This document shows positions 1 through 12,365 of a stretch of DNA of 64,000 nucleotides, in pieces. A model generated the notes under the pieces. That model was not told the DNA's origin, made no database searches, and was given only the letters and a program-made list of their open reading frames with translations. The stretch is from Chrysomallon squamiferum (lineage: Eukaryota; Mollusca; Gastropoda; Neomphalida; Peltospiridae): positions 7,947,316 to 8,011,315 of the forward strand of contig CM022678.1 in assembly GCA_012295275.1 (NCBI GenBank). Direction: 5' to 3'. The translations under genes and the position numbers were made by a program. The number at the start of each line of letters is the position of its first letter. Position 1 is the stretch's first letter.

Positions 1-806
1 GAAAGCTGCTATAAAGGTATTGTTTTATTCATTCACTTTGGTGTTTTATAACTCATTTCATTAAGAATAAATTTAATCAAGAATGCTGACAATTTATTTT
101 TATGTACAGAATAGTATTGATAATTTTATATAAATGTTTCAGAAAGCATGCTATTTGCTTGATATTTTAAATGTTTAGTTTAGGTAGTATAGAATTAATG
201 TAATAATAGTTTATGCACCAACAAACCTTGTATATTTGCATATTAGCCTAATAGAGTAGTGAACAGAACAGTTGTATAAATTTGTAATTTGCTGTTATTA
301 TTTGATTGTCAGAATAATCTCAAATGTATTTTCATCATGTTAGTATATTAATATTTCAAGTAGATTCAGTATTAGAAGACCATTTTCTTACTGTCTAATG
401 TAATACTATATAAGTTTAAAATGTTTATTTACTTAATATTCCTGGCAGTCATCTTAAACAGGACTAAAAGACTAAAACAGTGTAAATATCAAATTGCACC
501 AAATTGCAAAATTATTCAAATATATTAAAAAATATTTTTCATAATCTCTTTTATTAATGTATTGCTATTTTAATCCTTTTATATAAAAGTTAAAAAAATA
601 ATGTTAAACTGATTGTAATTAAGAATATAAAAACATTTAATAAATTATTTTTGTTAAACTTACATATGGAAAAAAATAAAAATGTGGACTAAAATTCTGC
701 TTGATAAGACAGTGAAATATTGACAACAAAAATACTACTTGCACTTTATTTTATGTTTACTTTATTTTATGTTTAGTTTATTAATGAATATTATATTTTG
801 TTGTAG
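1..806. other. AT-rich sequence, probably intronic
   Basis: No open frame or RNA gene is seen. If 807-968 is a terminal exon, this is the end of its last intron. Confidence 0.3.
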
Positions 807-968
807 GATCCTAGACAACAGATTCAAGCTGCCATAGCCAGCACTTCAGTTGAAAATGCTTTTAAGACCCATTTTTGGAAAAGGTTAACTAGAGCACCAG
901 AATGCTATTACTTCACAGTCTTCCCTGTCCAGAGAAAGCACAACACTTTCAAGAGAAAATCTGTCTGA
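807..968 (+). CDS. Likely 3'-terminal coding exon of an unidentified gene
   Basis: A polypyrimidine-rich acceptor (ttatattttgttgtag) precedes an open segment of 53 codons ending in TGA at 966-968. The translation begins DPRQQIQAAIASTS and ends HNTFKRKSV; its composition is mixed and protein-like, unlike the surrounding AT-rich sequence. A canonical AATAAA lies 46 bases after the stop. The upstream exons would be left of the window. I recognise no family; the tail is basic and rich in aromatic residues. It could also be an exon remnant. Confidence 0.5.
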   Translation, partial: DPRQQIQAAIASTSVENAFKTHFWKRLTRAPECYYFTVFPVQRKHNTFKRKSV

Positions 969-1013
969 AATCAGTCTCAATTGAATTTATAAATATTGAG
1001 AAAATCATGGAAA

Positions 1014-1019
1014 AATAAA
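1014..1019 (+). terminator. Poly(A) signal AATAAA
   Basis: Canonical hexamer 46 bases downstream of the stop of the terminal exon at 807-968, on the same strand and at a normal distance for a short 3' UTR. In AT-rich DNA the hexamer is common by chance, so the position is the main support. Confidence 0.4.
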
Positions 1020-1249
1020 TCAGAAGGGAAATCATTTTGAAAACTCAAATGAGACTGCATGTCAATGTGATCAGAACATCCAGTGTACACACTGTACTTC
1101 ATAGCAGCTTGCACTGTTTTTATCATTGATGTGGTGTGCATGGTTATTCTAATTTTTCTCACTGAAAGAGGAATGGAGATTCATCATTGCTATGGAATGC
1201 CATCTTTGTAAATCAGCTAAAATTAATGTGACAACCTTATTTTTTTGTT

Positions 1250-2520
1250 TATCTTATTTAAATCGGAGGAAAATCAAGGGTTTTGTGGGGAGTGTACTTA
1301 AAATTATGTAATTAGCAGTAATTAGAATGTTTTATATAAAAAAAATAACAAAAAAAACCCCCACCTTTTTTTTTTTTATCTCATATAAATGAGTGGAAAA
1401 TCAAGGGTTTGCTGAGGGTACCCAATATAAATATAATTCAATATTATGTAATTAGGAGTAATCAGATTTTTTTTTGTTAAAATAAACAAAACATTTTTCT
1501 CTTTTTTAATTATTATTTAAATAATGGGAAAATCCAGGGTTTGCTGGAATGGGGGTAATCATTGTGTAAATATGTTTAAAATTATGTAATTATGGGTATT
1601 TAGAATCTTTTATTAAAAAAAAAAAAAAAATTAACAAAAACTTTTTTTTCTTATATTATTTAAATAGGGGGAAATCAAGGGTTCGCTGGGAGTAATCAAT
1701 GTAAATATAATTGAAGATTATGTAATTAGGTATAATTAGTATTTTTTTAATTATTATTTAAATAAAGGGTTTGCAGGGAGTAATCAATGTAAATATAGTT
1801 GAAGATTATGTAATTAGGTATAATTATTATTTAAATAAAGGGTTTGCTGGGAGTAAACAATGTAAATGTAATTGAAGATTATGTAATTAGGGATAGTTAA
1901 TATTTTTTTAATTATTTAAATAAAGGGTTTGCTGGGAGTAATCAATGTAAATATAATTGAAGATTATGTAATTAGGTATAATTAGTATTTTTTTAATTAT
2001 TATTTAAATAAAGGGTTTGCTGGGAGTAATCAATGTAAATATAATCGAAGAATATGTATTTAGGGATAGTTAATTTTTTTTTACACATATAACCAAACTT
2101 TTTTTAAATCAAGGGTTTGCTGTGAGTATCAATGTAAATATAATTGAAGATTATGTGGTTAGGGGTAATTAGAAATGTTTATATTATATTAAATTATTTA
2201 AATCAGGGGATAATCAAGGGTTTGCTAGGGGTGATCATTTTATAAATATATTTAAAATTATGTCATTAGGATAATTCGAATTTTTTTTTTATAAAATGAA
2301 ACAAAACCTTTTTTTTCTCTTTAATTCAAGGGTTTCCTGTGCGTAATCAATGTAAATATAATTGAAGATTATGTAATTAAGGGAAAGCAAGGGTTCCTGT
2401 GGGTAATGCAGATATAATTGAAGATTGTGTAATTGGATAATAAAGAATTGTTTTTATAGATATATAAAAAAAAAAGGACATTAAAAAAAAAAAAAGTTCT
2501 TTATATTATTTAAATCATGG
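1250..2520. repeat. Degenerate tandem repeat, about 12 units
   Basis: A motif built from 'agggtttgctgggagtaatc', 'aatgtaaatataattgaaga' and 'ttatgtaattaggtataatt' recurs about 12 times, with spacing from about 75 to 140 bases. Units between 1,760 and 2,060 are nearly identical and about 75-90 bases long; outer units are more diverged. A and T tracts separate them. No coding capacity. Confidence 0.8.
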
Positions 2521-3535
2521 GAAAAACAAGATGATCTTTAAGTTGAAATTACTTAAAAACCTGTCTAGATAATAAAACTTAAATATTCAGTTATTTCTGT
2601 TTAGACATTTCTGCCAGTTTTTATAATTTGCCTTTCCCACTTTAGAAAGAATAATAGAATTATTTCAAAAAGGAATCTTTGAAAACAGAAAATAATAATT
2701 TAAAAATGATAACAGATAAGAGAACAAAATTTACATAATTGGAATATTTCCGAGTATTTTATAATTTGCCTTTCACATTTTGCTAAAATTCAAAAAATTA
2801 TTTCAAAAATATGCAAATGGAAATATCTTCCAATTTTTTATTATCTGTATTTTCTGTGAAAAATCTGTGAAAATTAAAAAACAAAATTAATTATAATAAT
2901 AATTCAAAAGAAAGAAAATAATAATTATCTCTTTAAAAAATGAAGTACAAAGTGGTATTTAACGTTTCCAAGGTGAATGAAAATTAAAGCTGGTTTGTAC
3001 AAAAATCTAGCATCTCATGTTTTGTTATAGTGTATTTGGTAAACATCACTAGTAATTGCCCTGCACAAGTTATCATCTGGAGAAAGAAACTTGTTTAATT
3101 AAGCAACAGTAGCAGGGGTCCTAATACAGACTTGAGGCAATCTGGTAAAAAGTTCAGAAATGAATATGACAACAAAGTAATTCAACTAGTCCCTTTGCTT
3201 TTAAGAATTATAGTCCGTAAATATTTCTTCAGCTTTCAGATTCAAATTTGTATACTTTATTTTAAGAAAGATATTGTAAGATTATGCAAATTGAGTAGTT
3301 TTTGACCAACAATAAAATATAACCAGGTTATGTTACATAAATGGGTGGCAGTACAAATATTTTAAAACAAAAATAAATAAAGAAGGAATAGTCTGTGTGT
3401 TTTTATTGTGTATATATTGATCAACATCCTGATTTAATTAATTTTTATATATACATCTTGTTCGATTTTATGAAAAGAAACAATCAAAGCACTAGAATGA
3501 ACACTAGAATGAATCATACTGAATGGCATTCTGTA

Positions 3536-3536
<1 letters not shown>
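2521..3536. other. AT-rich sequence with no gene seen
   Basis: Homopolymer-rich DNA with no supported exon, RNA gene or obvious repeat. The short open frame at 3,395-3,655 is mostly microsatellite and was not called. Confidence 0.4.

Positions 3537-3538
<2 letters not shown>

Positions 3539-3620
<82 letters not shown>
3539..3620. repeat. (CT)n microsatellite
   Basis: About 37 uninterrupted CT units followed by an imperfect tail. It creates Ser-Leu and Arg-Glu repeat open frames on both strands that are not genes. Confidence 0.95.
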
Positions 3621-3621
<1 letters not shown>

Positions 3622-3636
3622 CTCAGTCTTTTCTGC

Positions 3637-3744
3637 ATTTTTACAAACCCGTTAAATGGAGTTATTTCCCTTAGACCATTAATATGACACTGCAAATACA
3701 TTAACGGTCTAAGGGAAATAATTATATTTAACGTGTTTGTAAAA
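3637..3744. repeat. Imperfect palindrome (MITE-like hairpin)
   Basis: A left arm of about 45 bases (tttttacaaacccgttaaat, then cccttagaccattaat) is matched in reverse complement by a right arm (attaacggtctaaggg, then atttaacgtgtttgtaaaa), with a loop of about 18 bases. Pairing is good with a few mismatches. It could be a small MITE or a foldback remnant; no clear target duplication was identified because the left flank is the CT microsatellite. Confidence 0.7.
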
Positions 3745-5082
3745 TATACCCCAAAAAAAAAATAAAAAAAAATAAAAAAGAAACTGAGCTAATTTCGATT
3801 TACTACTTTTAGATGAATTCGGCTAATTCTATTAAAAAACAATAAAAAGAAAAAAAACAAAATTGCTGCAAAATATTCCAATATTAAATTCAGTTTCTAA
3901 ACAACCAGTTTCCATTATTTGTTGGTTTATTTGATTTATTATTATTATTTAATTAATTATTGTAAAATTCCTATTTCGCTTAAAACCATTTTGTTTTTTT
4001 TTGTTTTTTTATTTGCCCCTTGAATAATAACAATGAATTTTTCATACAACATATACACTATAAATCTTGAGCAGTCAAAATCACTCTGCATCATGTCACT
4101 GATCAAACAAGTTTATTAAATAGGAAGCATAATTACAATAGCATTTTAAGGCAAAACTAAACTCCACTTGTGTAAGAATGCATTCCAATAATGAATTATA
4201 GTGACAGATGCCTTCAAGATTTTATGTTATGAACCATTTCACTTTTATTTGATGTCACAGACTGTCATAATGAAGCCATAATGAAGCAAATTAATTTAAA
4301 AATTTTAAAATGTATTGTTATTATTATATACATATATCATTTCATTTTCATTTTCTTTAAAACCAAAATTAATGCACATCTGTTTTTTAAAAAGATATTG
4401 TTTTAATAGAGCTAAAATTATTTTTTAGCCTGATTAATTTCAGCTTTTTTCAAACATCTTTTAATGTTAATAACAACAATTCAAAATCAAGACAATAATA
4501 TAAGAATTAATCATATATTTTTATCTCTATTTTTATATCATTTTTCTGTTCATTTTTTAAAAACAAAACAACAATCAAAACACTTAGAACTTGTATTTAT
4601 TTATACATAAACAAGGACACTGTCTTTCACATACAGCAGTTCTCTGACAACAAACACATTAACTCTTTCTCACAGATAACATGTGTGTACCAACTCATCT
4701 TTTCACATTCACATCTGTCTCTATGTCTGCATCTATTCCTCCTACCATGCCCTCTGAAAACACACACAAAATCCAAATTTCCTTCTGCACACACACACAC
4801 AATCACACACACACGCCAACAGCTGTTCATCTGTTTCTCTACCAGTTCATACATTCTACACAGCTTTAACAATTTCTTTTTTGACATCTCCCTAACAGTT
4901 TATATACTTTTTGTGTATCGCCTATAAAACTTATGGTTTCAGTGTTGTATGCTCATTTTAAAATTATTTCAAATTACTTTTGCAGTGTTGACTGTAAAAT
5001 TGTTTTAGTTTCAGAAAACTTCACTATAATAAATAAATAAATATCTGTAGATAATTCTTTATGATGACAGCTGTAATCGAAC

Positions 5083-5118
<36 letters not shown>

Positions 5119-8100
5119 TAAATTATTTTCTAATGCTGATGAAAATAAAAATTAATGTATATTTTACAGGAACCTAAATATTTCTTATTGAAAATTATCA
5201 TTTATCGTTCGATATTATTTGTGGCAGACGCAAAGTGTCGCGCGAGGTCTCGATTACGTCATCAGTTTTACAGTCTACCACGTTAAACAGGTTTCCGAGG
5301 CGAAGATAATGTTAAATAAAAAATACAGGAAAAGGTGATGATTTTGAAATGACTATAGAATATCATATTATTTTTCCTGATTCTACATTTTGCTTTATAA
5401 ACTTCGCTGCTATATATATATATATATATATCAATTTCCTAATACTTGGCAAAGTTTATACGAATAAAAATGAGACGTGATTAAAATATAACGTGTTATT
5501 TTCTTTATTTGTACGGCTTTATGCAGTTTTAATCAGTGAGATGTTGACAGTGTATTTATAATATCATATTTAATTTGGATGAGCGTAGATTTCTCAAGAT
5601 AATTTGAGACTACTGGACGGAATTTATTTACTACCATCTTTGCAGCTTATACGAATAAATTGAGACTGAGCGGAAAATTCGTTTCATCTTAGTAAAAGTA
5701 CCGCTGTTAACATCGATATTTTATTAAGTTTACCTCTGATTTGCATCATAACAAATGTTGATAAAATACACACACACACACACAGACACACACACACACA
5801 CATATATATATACAAAATTGTCAGTATAATCTTGGATACAGCTAAAAGAATATCGGCTTTTCAAGAATAATGTTAACAAAAGTTAATGTCGCCGTTCAGT
5901 TTCAAATTACCTGTGAAAATTGAGCTCATGTTGACAACATAAATAGTATACCTTAACATCATTTATTATCAACTTATCAACAAAAGTGAATGGATTCTTA
6001 TAAAGTCAATCTCAGTTTTCGGCATCGTGCAGAGCTTTTTAGTGCAATCTGTTCTGATGTTACTCAAATATCCCATTAATCTGGATCTTACCTTTTCATT
6101 TTATTGTGGCATTTTACGTCGCTCGACTTGTAAATTCAGAAATAAATCCGATTAAATTAGAAATAAATAACTGTTAATACTGAACACGTGAGAAGTTAAA
6201 CTTGATTTAATTGTGCAAAGCAAACGACATTAAAACTAAAATTAAGAGAGAAGTTTTCTGTTTTGTAAAACCCTACGTAATTCACGTTTCATATATAAAA
6301 TCAGCGATGTTTACATTATAAATTGATACTGAATGAAAATAACGTGATGTTTTATTATGTTTGCCTCTATTTTGCATCATAAAATTACTGATATTTCTCG
6401 TACATTTTATTCTACTAGGAGAAATCTTATGTGGTTAATATTTTACTTTGTAAGTTACATCATAGAAAACATGCCTCTCCTCCTGAACTAGTGTCTTATG
6501 CGATATCAGGATATTTTTAGTTAGTTAGAAGAAACATCGTTTGTTTTATCCGATTAAATAATAACAATAATATCTTTACTATCAAGTAAATGTTAATGTT
6601 GCTTCTCCAGTTATCAATAAAATCTCACCTGAAGCTTTTAAAATATCAGACTGAACTGATTTATTTATTTATTTTTTTAAATACAACAATAAATAAAATA
6701 ATACTAATTAAAATGATAAATAATAATTCACAGTTTTAGAGATTGAGTTTTAACTGTAATAATAATGTGACATTTATTTTTTTATTTTATAATCTGTAAT
6801 ATAGTCAATAAAGATCTGACGTTAATCGACAAGCGCAAGCTATATTTCTCATTATCCAATGATCTTCTATAAAACAAAATATTTATCTTGTGCATTCTGC
6901 ACTAGTAGATGTAAGTAATGTGGTCAAGTTATAAAATGTCATATTATTAATCTATCCTCTTCTCCTATAATACTACTTTGTTAATTAAAAAATAATAAGC
7001 CAAAAGCCGTTTAATATTTTCTCTGACCTACATGACAAATTATAATAAATATACGCAATAATTGTTTTTATTATACGATGTTTATTAATTAATTAATTAA
7101 TTAATTATTATTATTATTGTTGTTGTTGTTGTTATTCATTGAGCTTCTCAAATAATTGTCTCGCTCATTTTCACCTTTTCAGTTTTATGTAAACAAAAAT
7201 ATAATTAAATACAAAAATACAACATCATGTTCTGTTTCTCAATAAAGAGGATTGAAAAGTGGATATCTCCAGGTTACTTGTCTGTGTGAAGCTATAGCTA
7301 CGTCATAAAATATATTGAAATCCAGACTGGAGCGATGATTTAACTTTTCACGTGTTATGGATATTGAGAAGTAAAGAAATCGCATAAAGATTAACATGTT
7401 CTTTTCTTTATGTTATGTTGCTGTTGTTGTTGTTGTATGTTGTTGTTCTTTTTTTATGTTTATACTGTATCATTATAGGTGTGATTTTACTGTAATACAG
7501 GTGTTCTTTTTTAAATAACGATATTAGATAATTTTATTTTGCATAATACATAAATAAATAAATAAATAATAAGCTTAATTTTCCATTAAGTGGTATAATG
7601 CACCTAACAAGCTGAATAATTAATCAACGTTTAAGGATGCGGATTATTCTCTTTTCTTTTTCTTTTTTTAAGTAGAATTTCAGTTGACAGGTGAGAGGTA
7701 GATTAAGATGAATTAGCTTCACCACTTTATTGATATTTGCAAGTACTAGAATAGTCTATAATATAGAGAAACATTAATATACATTCTTAGTATTAAACGT
7801 AAAGCGAAAAGGCGAGAATGCGCGAGATGAACCTTGTTATAAGACAAGTTCTGTAAATATACTGCGCTGGAACAGATTAATTCTTAATTAATTGTAGAAA
7901 GTGATATTCTATGATCTCCCCTACAACTTAAATTCACAATTAGACAATTAATATTCCACTTGGAATAATCTAGAGAGCTATATGTAAATGTAAAACATTA
8001 TGGTTCTTTCGCTGAATTTAAATGTATTAGCATAAACAGTTCTGGTTGAAGCAAATTAACTGTAAATATTGTCGTTCCATTACATGTGTTAAACAGCGTT

Positions 8101-8760
8101 CATCATAGTAACATAAAACGTTACTTTTTCTCAGAACGTATCAATAACAAATTGTTAAAATGATTTTGATAAAAGGGTAGTGAAAACTGTCTTACACTTT
8201 ACTTGAACAAGAACATTTTTTTTCTTTACTGCAAAACAAAGGACATTTCAACTGCAGTTTACAGGGAAAAGTTTAGTTTCCTATCAGATGAAACTTAATT
8301 AATAAAATAAATAAATAAATGTATTAATATTAATCTCTAAGATCCTTCAATATTTTCAGCAAGGTGAAAGACGAAAGATTAATTCGAGTGAAGAGAAATC
8401 AGAATAAATCTTTCACTTTTACCTTATGCACCCAAAATAATTTGAAGAATATAAACCTAATTTTGCCAAAGGTAATTCCACATTTTATTTTAACAGTTAA
8501 TATTTAGCATTATTTTTGTTTTGTTTTTAGAGATGGGTGCGTTTCGTTATCGCTAAAGTCAGTGTAATAACTTGTACTAAATTCATGTTTTTTAAAATGA
8601 CGTAGCAGCCATCTGAAGCGTTTCATATGCAGCAGTAACGAAATCATTTCAGTTTTAGTGAAAGAGCAATACAGTTTGCCGAAAATTTAAAAAAACAAAA
8701 AAATTATTTTCATGGTATATGATCATAGCTACCAAAATTTTCTTATTATCATATAAATAT
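3745..8760. other. Long AT-rich span with no supported gene
   Basis: No exon with both splice signals and protein-like composition was found. It holds microsatellites: (TAA)n at about 5,084-5,114, (TA)n near 5,413-5,430, (CA)n with TA at about 5,770-5,812, and TTAA/TTA/TTG runs near 7,084-7,133. A more CpG-containing patch near 5,225-5,300 includes 'gattacgtcatc', but no transcript can be tied to it. Confidence 0.5.
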
Positions 8761-8766
8761 TTTATT
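8761..8766 (-). terminator. Candidate poly(A) signal of the TRIM-like gene
   Basis: AATAAA on the minus strand, about 60 bases past the stop codon of the RING/NHL gene. The distance is plausible; chance occurrence is possible in this composition. Confidence 0.35.
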
Positions 8767-8826
8767 TCACTTTTGTCTGATTACATTGTAGTATGTACAA
8801 ATATGTACAACATTCACTGAAATAAA

Positions 8827-10658
8827 TTACTTTGCAAAATAATAGAATAGTTTAGATGTATGTGTGTGAGAGAGAGAGAGGTGCGTTTTACACCATGTAA
8901 ATATTTTTATTTCATCCTTAGTTTCCACGTAGAGTTTGTTGTCATCACAACATACACAGAAAGGACTGGACAGTCCATCCTGGTCAGTGAGGATGTCACG
9001 TATAATGTTACCATCTCGTGAGAACTGAACAACACAATTTCTATTATAATCACAAACAAAAATATTTCCCTCCCTGTCACATGTAACACCTGTCAAGTAG
9101 CTCAGTTTGTCTGAATCACGTGACTTCCATTTGACGTCACCTGATGACGTCACACAAAATAAACTGTTTTCTCTTCGTGACACAACAATCAGACATTGAT
9201 CGTGAACTGTGAGACTGTATGGACTGGGGATCAAATCTGTTGAGATAGAATTAATGAGCTGACCACTGTCTGTCAGTATGTCCAAGCACTGACTATACCA
9301 TCCAGTGACCGCGAGACGGTTGCCAGGTAACACAGCGATAAACTCATACTTTTCACCAGTTGTAAATGTTTTTATCAGTTTGAAGTTTTCCAAATTTAAA
9401 AACAATATTTGTTTTTCATCTGGCAGAACAACGACAACAACAACATCACCCTGCTGATCACGTGACTCAGCAAGACCGTATGGACTACAGGAAGTCACGT
9501 GTTTGTTTATCAGTGATTTTCTTTCTAAACAAAAACATTTTACACATTTATTGTGATAATCACTAACAACAATTTTACTCTTGTCCTCACCTGACACCAG
9601 GATGGAGGACACAGAAGGATTTGTTTTATCTTCTTGTGTTTTTGTGTTAATGGTGTCTGTGAGTTTGAGTGTGTCTGTCTGTTCGTCTATCTGTGTGACT
9701 GTGTGTTGTGTTTCTCTGTTAATGGTGTCTGTGTGTTTGAGTGTGTCTGTCTGTTTCTCTATCTGTGTGTCTGTGTGTTGTGTTTCTGTGTTAATGGTGT
9801 CTGTGTGTTTCAGTGTGTCTGTCTGTTTGTCTATCTGTGTGTCTGTGATTTGTGTTTTTGTGTTAATGGTGTCTGTGAGTTTGAGTGTGTCTGTCTGTTT
9901 GTCTATCTGTGTGACTGTGTGTTGTGTTTCTGTGTTAATGGTGTCTGTGTGTTTGAGTGTGTCTGTCTGTTTGTCTATCTGTGTGACTGTGTGTTGTGTT
10001 TCTGTGTTAATGGTGTCTGTGTGTTTGTGTGTGTCTGTCTGTTTGTCTATCTGTGTTACTTTGTGTTGTGTTTTTGTGTTACTGGTGTCTGTGTGTTTGA
10101 GTGTGTCTCTCAATCTGTTTATCTGTGTGTCTGTTTGGATGTTTGTGTTAATTTCACCGATGTGTACAGACATTTCTTTCTTTTTGTCCGATTTTCTGAA
10201 ATTTATTTTGAATGCTGCTTTTTCTATTTGTGAAAGAGAATTTGACAGAAACTCGGAAGTTGTGTTTTGAAGTTTGGTGAATTTTGGAAGATTTGTTTTT
10301 ATGTCTGACTCTGATTTTTCTTTTAGAAAACCCTCACCAAGTTGTATAAACTTTTCATTTTCATCAATCAGATGTTTGTGTTCACTAAACAATTTGTCTA
10401 TTTCTGAGTTTACAAAGTTCTGAGATTTTTCTATTTCTCTTATTAGCCTGTCTTGTTCTTTGTGGACTGCGGCTGTGAAATCTGTGATTAGTGTGTTACC
10501 AATCCTTCTGACCTCTTCTGTGGTGTCCACGACGTTGATGTCGACGGCTTGGCGAAGTTGCTCAATCGTATCATCCATCTCTGTCTGAAGAATTTCTTTA
10601 AAGTTTTTGAGACTCTCACAAACAGAACTCAGAAGTGACATGTGACCTCCCTTTTTAG
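8827..10658 (-). CDS. TRIM-like RING/coiled-coil/NHL protein, exon 2
   Basis: Second and last coding exon of a predicted 705-residue protein. The acceptor tttatttcag lies before 10,658; the frame joins the RING exon exactly (phase 1). In order: a helical, charged coiled-coil-like segment (about residues 100-260); seven 24-residue Thr/Gln/Asp-rich repeats (about 270-437); then a beta-propeller region of NHL type (about 445-690) with recognisable blades such as LTGVTCDREGNIFVCDYNRN. TRIM-NHL proteins are typically cytoplasmic E3 ubiquitin ligases whose propeller binds RNA or protein; that role is inferred here. No B-box cysteine/histidine pattern is visible between RING and coiled coil. The last about 20 residues are encoded by a CT/CA microsatellite. 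Family assignment is firm; substrate unknown. Confidence 0.85.
9633..10137 (-). repeat. Coding minisatellite: seven 72-bp units (24 residues each)
   Basis: The protein unit is TQIDKQTDTLKHTDTINTE followed by TQHTV, with small variations (H/L, E/K, V/D). Seven units span about 505 bases, matching 7 x 72, and stay in frame between the coiled coil and the propeller. A long open frame also exists on the opposite strand through the repeat; it is a by-product of the repeat composition. Confidence 0.9.
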
Positions 10659-10687
10659 CTGAAATAAATGAATAAATAAATAAATAC

Positions 10688-10725
<38 letters not shown>
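10688..10725. repeat. (TAA)n microsatellite in the TRIM-like gene intron
   Basis: About 12 trinucleotide units inside the 285-base intron between the RING exon and exon 2. Confidence 0.9.
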
Positions 10726-10726
<1 letters not shown>

Positions 10727-10943
10727 GAATTAGTAATTATTATTAATAAAGATATGCATACACTGTGAAGAGTTATATAATTTATTTTATCAACTAAATG
10801 TAAAATCTTAGTAGAAAAATGTCCTCTATTTCATTATGCTACGATAGTTAATACACAACAAATATTTTTAGTAAAATGACAGTGTATTTTTTTAAAATTA
10901 TTGTATTGTAATGCTCAGTCAAAACACAACACTGCTGACTCAC

Positions 10944-11229
10944 AAAACTTTGAATGTTCTATTTTGTTAATGGCGTCCACCAGTGACTTGTTTATAGAGA
11001 ATTGAGCTGCCCATGTTTCCACTGGTTTCGTGCTGTCTGGAATGTGGACATTCTGCCTGCAGAACGGGCAGCTTATTTCTGTGTCGTTGTTGTTGTAATG
11101 TGTGCTTATGTAATTCTGCAGGCATTCACAACAAAACGAATGTCCACATGAAAAACATTTTGGTTTGTCAAAAATGTCCAAACAGAGAGAACACGAAATG
11201 TTGTCATCGGAGTTTAAAGCTGTGGCCAT
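10944..11229 (-). CDS. TRIM-like RING/coiled-coil/NHL protein, exon 1 (RING finger)
   Basis: Encodes the N-terminal 95 residues, starting MATALNSDD. A C3HC4 RING finger is complete: C13-x2-C16, C28-x-H30, C33-x2-C36, C54-x2-C57, with SCGHSFCCECL as the core. It should bind an E2 enzyme (family knowledge). The segment after the RING (KPVETWAAQFSINKSLVDAI) resembles the linker found after many invertebrate TRIM RINGs. The exon ends after codon AAG TTT T at a GTGAGT donor; the intron is 285 bases and contains a (TAA)n run. The start is the first ATG after a possible 5'-UTR splice acceptor (ttattcacag). Confidence 0.88.
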
Positions 11230-11792
11230 ATCTGTGAATAATAATAATAATAATAATTTAAAACAACCTACTGGAGATAAAAATTACATATTAATTCCAT
11301 TTAAGTCATACAGCCAATGGTATATAGAAATACAGAAAATGAAATGATAAATATATAAACTTGCGAATGTAACACTGTTTATTATAAATTATAAATATAT
11401 TATAAGTACACTAAATAAACTGTTTATTTACTTAGTCGTATTTGTAAAATAAAAGTGCATTACGAACTTGCTAAATTTAACCTTGTGACGTCACTCTTAA
11501 TATGAGAAGGAAGACGACAGCCTCTTGGAAATTGCAGGCAGACAAGATTAATATAATAAAGGAGGTCAGCTGTAACAAATTCTATGAAGCAAAGAAAAAA
11601 TCACAAAAACCCTCCAACACACTAAACATATGTGAGTAACACGAATGCTGCAAGTTAATTAAGCAGATCACTAGAACAGAAATCGTTTCTCGCAATGTGA
11701 CGAGCTACTTTTCTTGAAAAACACATATCTCGCACGACAATGTAATCGTGGAATTGACTTTGAAAATGATATTTTTAAATATCTTAGAACAC

Positions 11793-11793
<1 letters not shown>

Positions 11794-11834
<41 letters not shown>

Positions 11835-11850
11835 TAATAATAATAATAAA
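11794..11850. repeat. (TAA)n microsatellite
   Basis: Trinucleotide run with one CAA interruption, in the proposed 5'-UTR intron. Confidence 0.9.
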
Positions 11851-11860
11851 TTTGACTTAC

Positions 11861-12020
11861 TTCGTCTTGAGAAATGAAAATTTTAAGAGGAACAAATTTC
11901 TCCGTTTGTTCGTCTACAATGTCAATTTACTCTTGCAGTAGCGCAGCCCGGTTTTGTCAGACGACACTTATTGAGCGGAAGATGCCAATTCGTAAAGAAA
12001 GAAGGGGTAGGAGCTTTGAA
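11861..12020 (-). other. Possible 5' non-coding exon/promoter area of the TRIM-like gene
   Basis: A consensus minus-strand donor (gtaagt at 11,855-11,860) faces the acceptor ttattcacag at 11,232-11,233, just upstream of the RING start codon. This suggests an untranslated first exon ending at 11,861 and a 5'-UTR intron carrying the (TAA)n run at 11,794-11,850. The 5' boundary given is a guess. Confidence 0.3.
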
Positions 12021-12365
12021 GTTTTCTATAAAACCTTTGTTTCTTCTGATAAAAAATAATCGTGAAATTTTTAAATTCTTGTGGTTAAGTAAACAGGATT
12101 AAAATTAACAACTACCTTAACATAGTTTGTGTACTGAATTAAGTTATAAAATGCTGGTTAGAGTCTATCACACATATGGTAATAATAGAGATAGCAGCTG
12201 GCTTGTAGTTGGACAGAGAAAGATAATACATTTAGCCGCCAAAATTGTATCTTGTTTAAACTTGAATAGTGAACTGGCGGTATCAGGCCTTTTCGTAAGA
12301 TATATAAATAAACTATAATAATGAAAAACAGCATACAAAGTGAATATATGATTTTAATTACGTAT
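12021..12365. other. No supported gene
   Basis: Short open frames on + lack splice context and protein-like support. Confidence 0.35.

Noticed and set aside
3395-3655. 86-codon + frame ending in Ser-Leu repeats
   Set aside because: Mostly the CT microsatellite; the non-repeat part shows no support.
9581-10270. 229-codon + strand open frame, Val/Ser/Cys-rich
   Set aside because: It is the antisense of the 72-bp coding repeat of the TRIM-like gene; its length follows from repeat composition.
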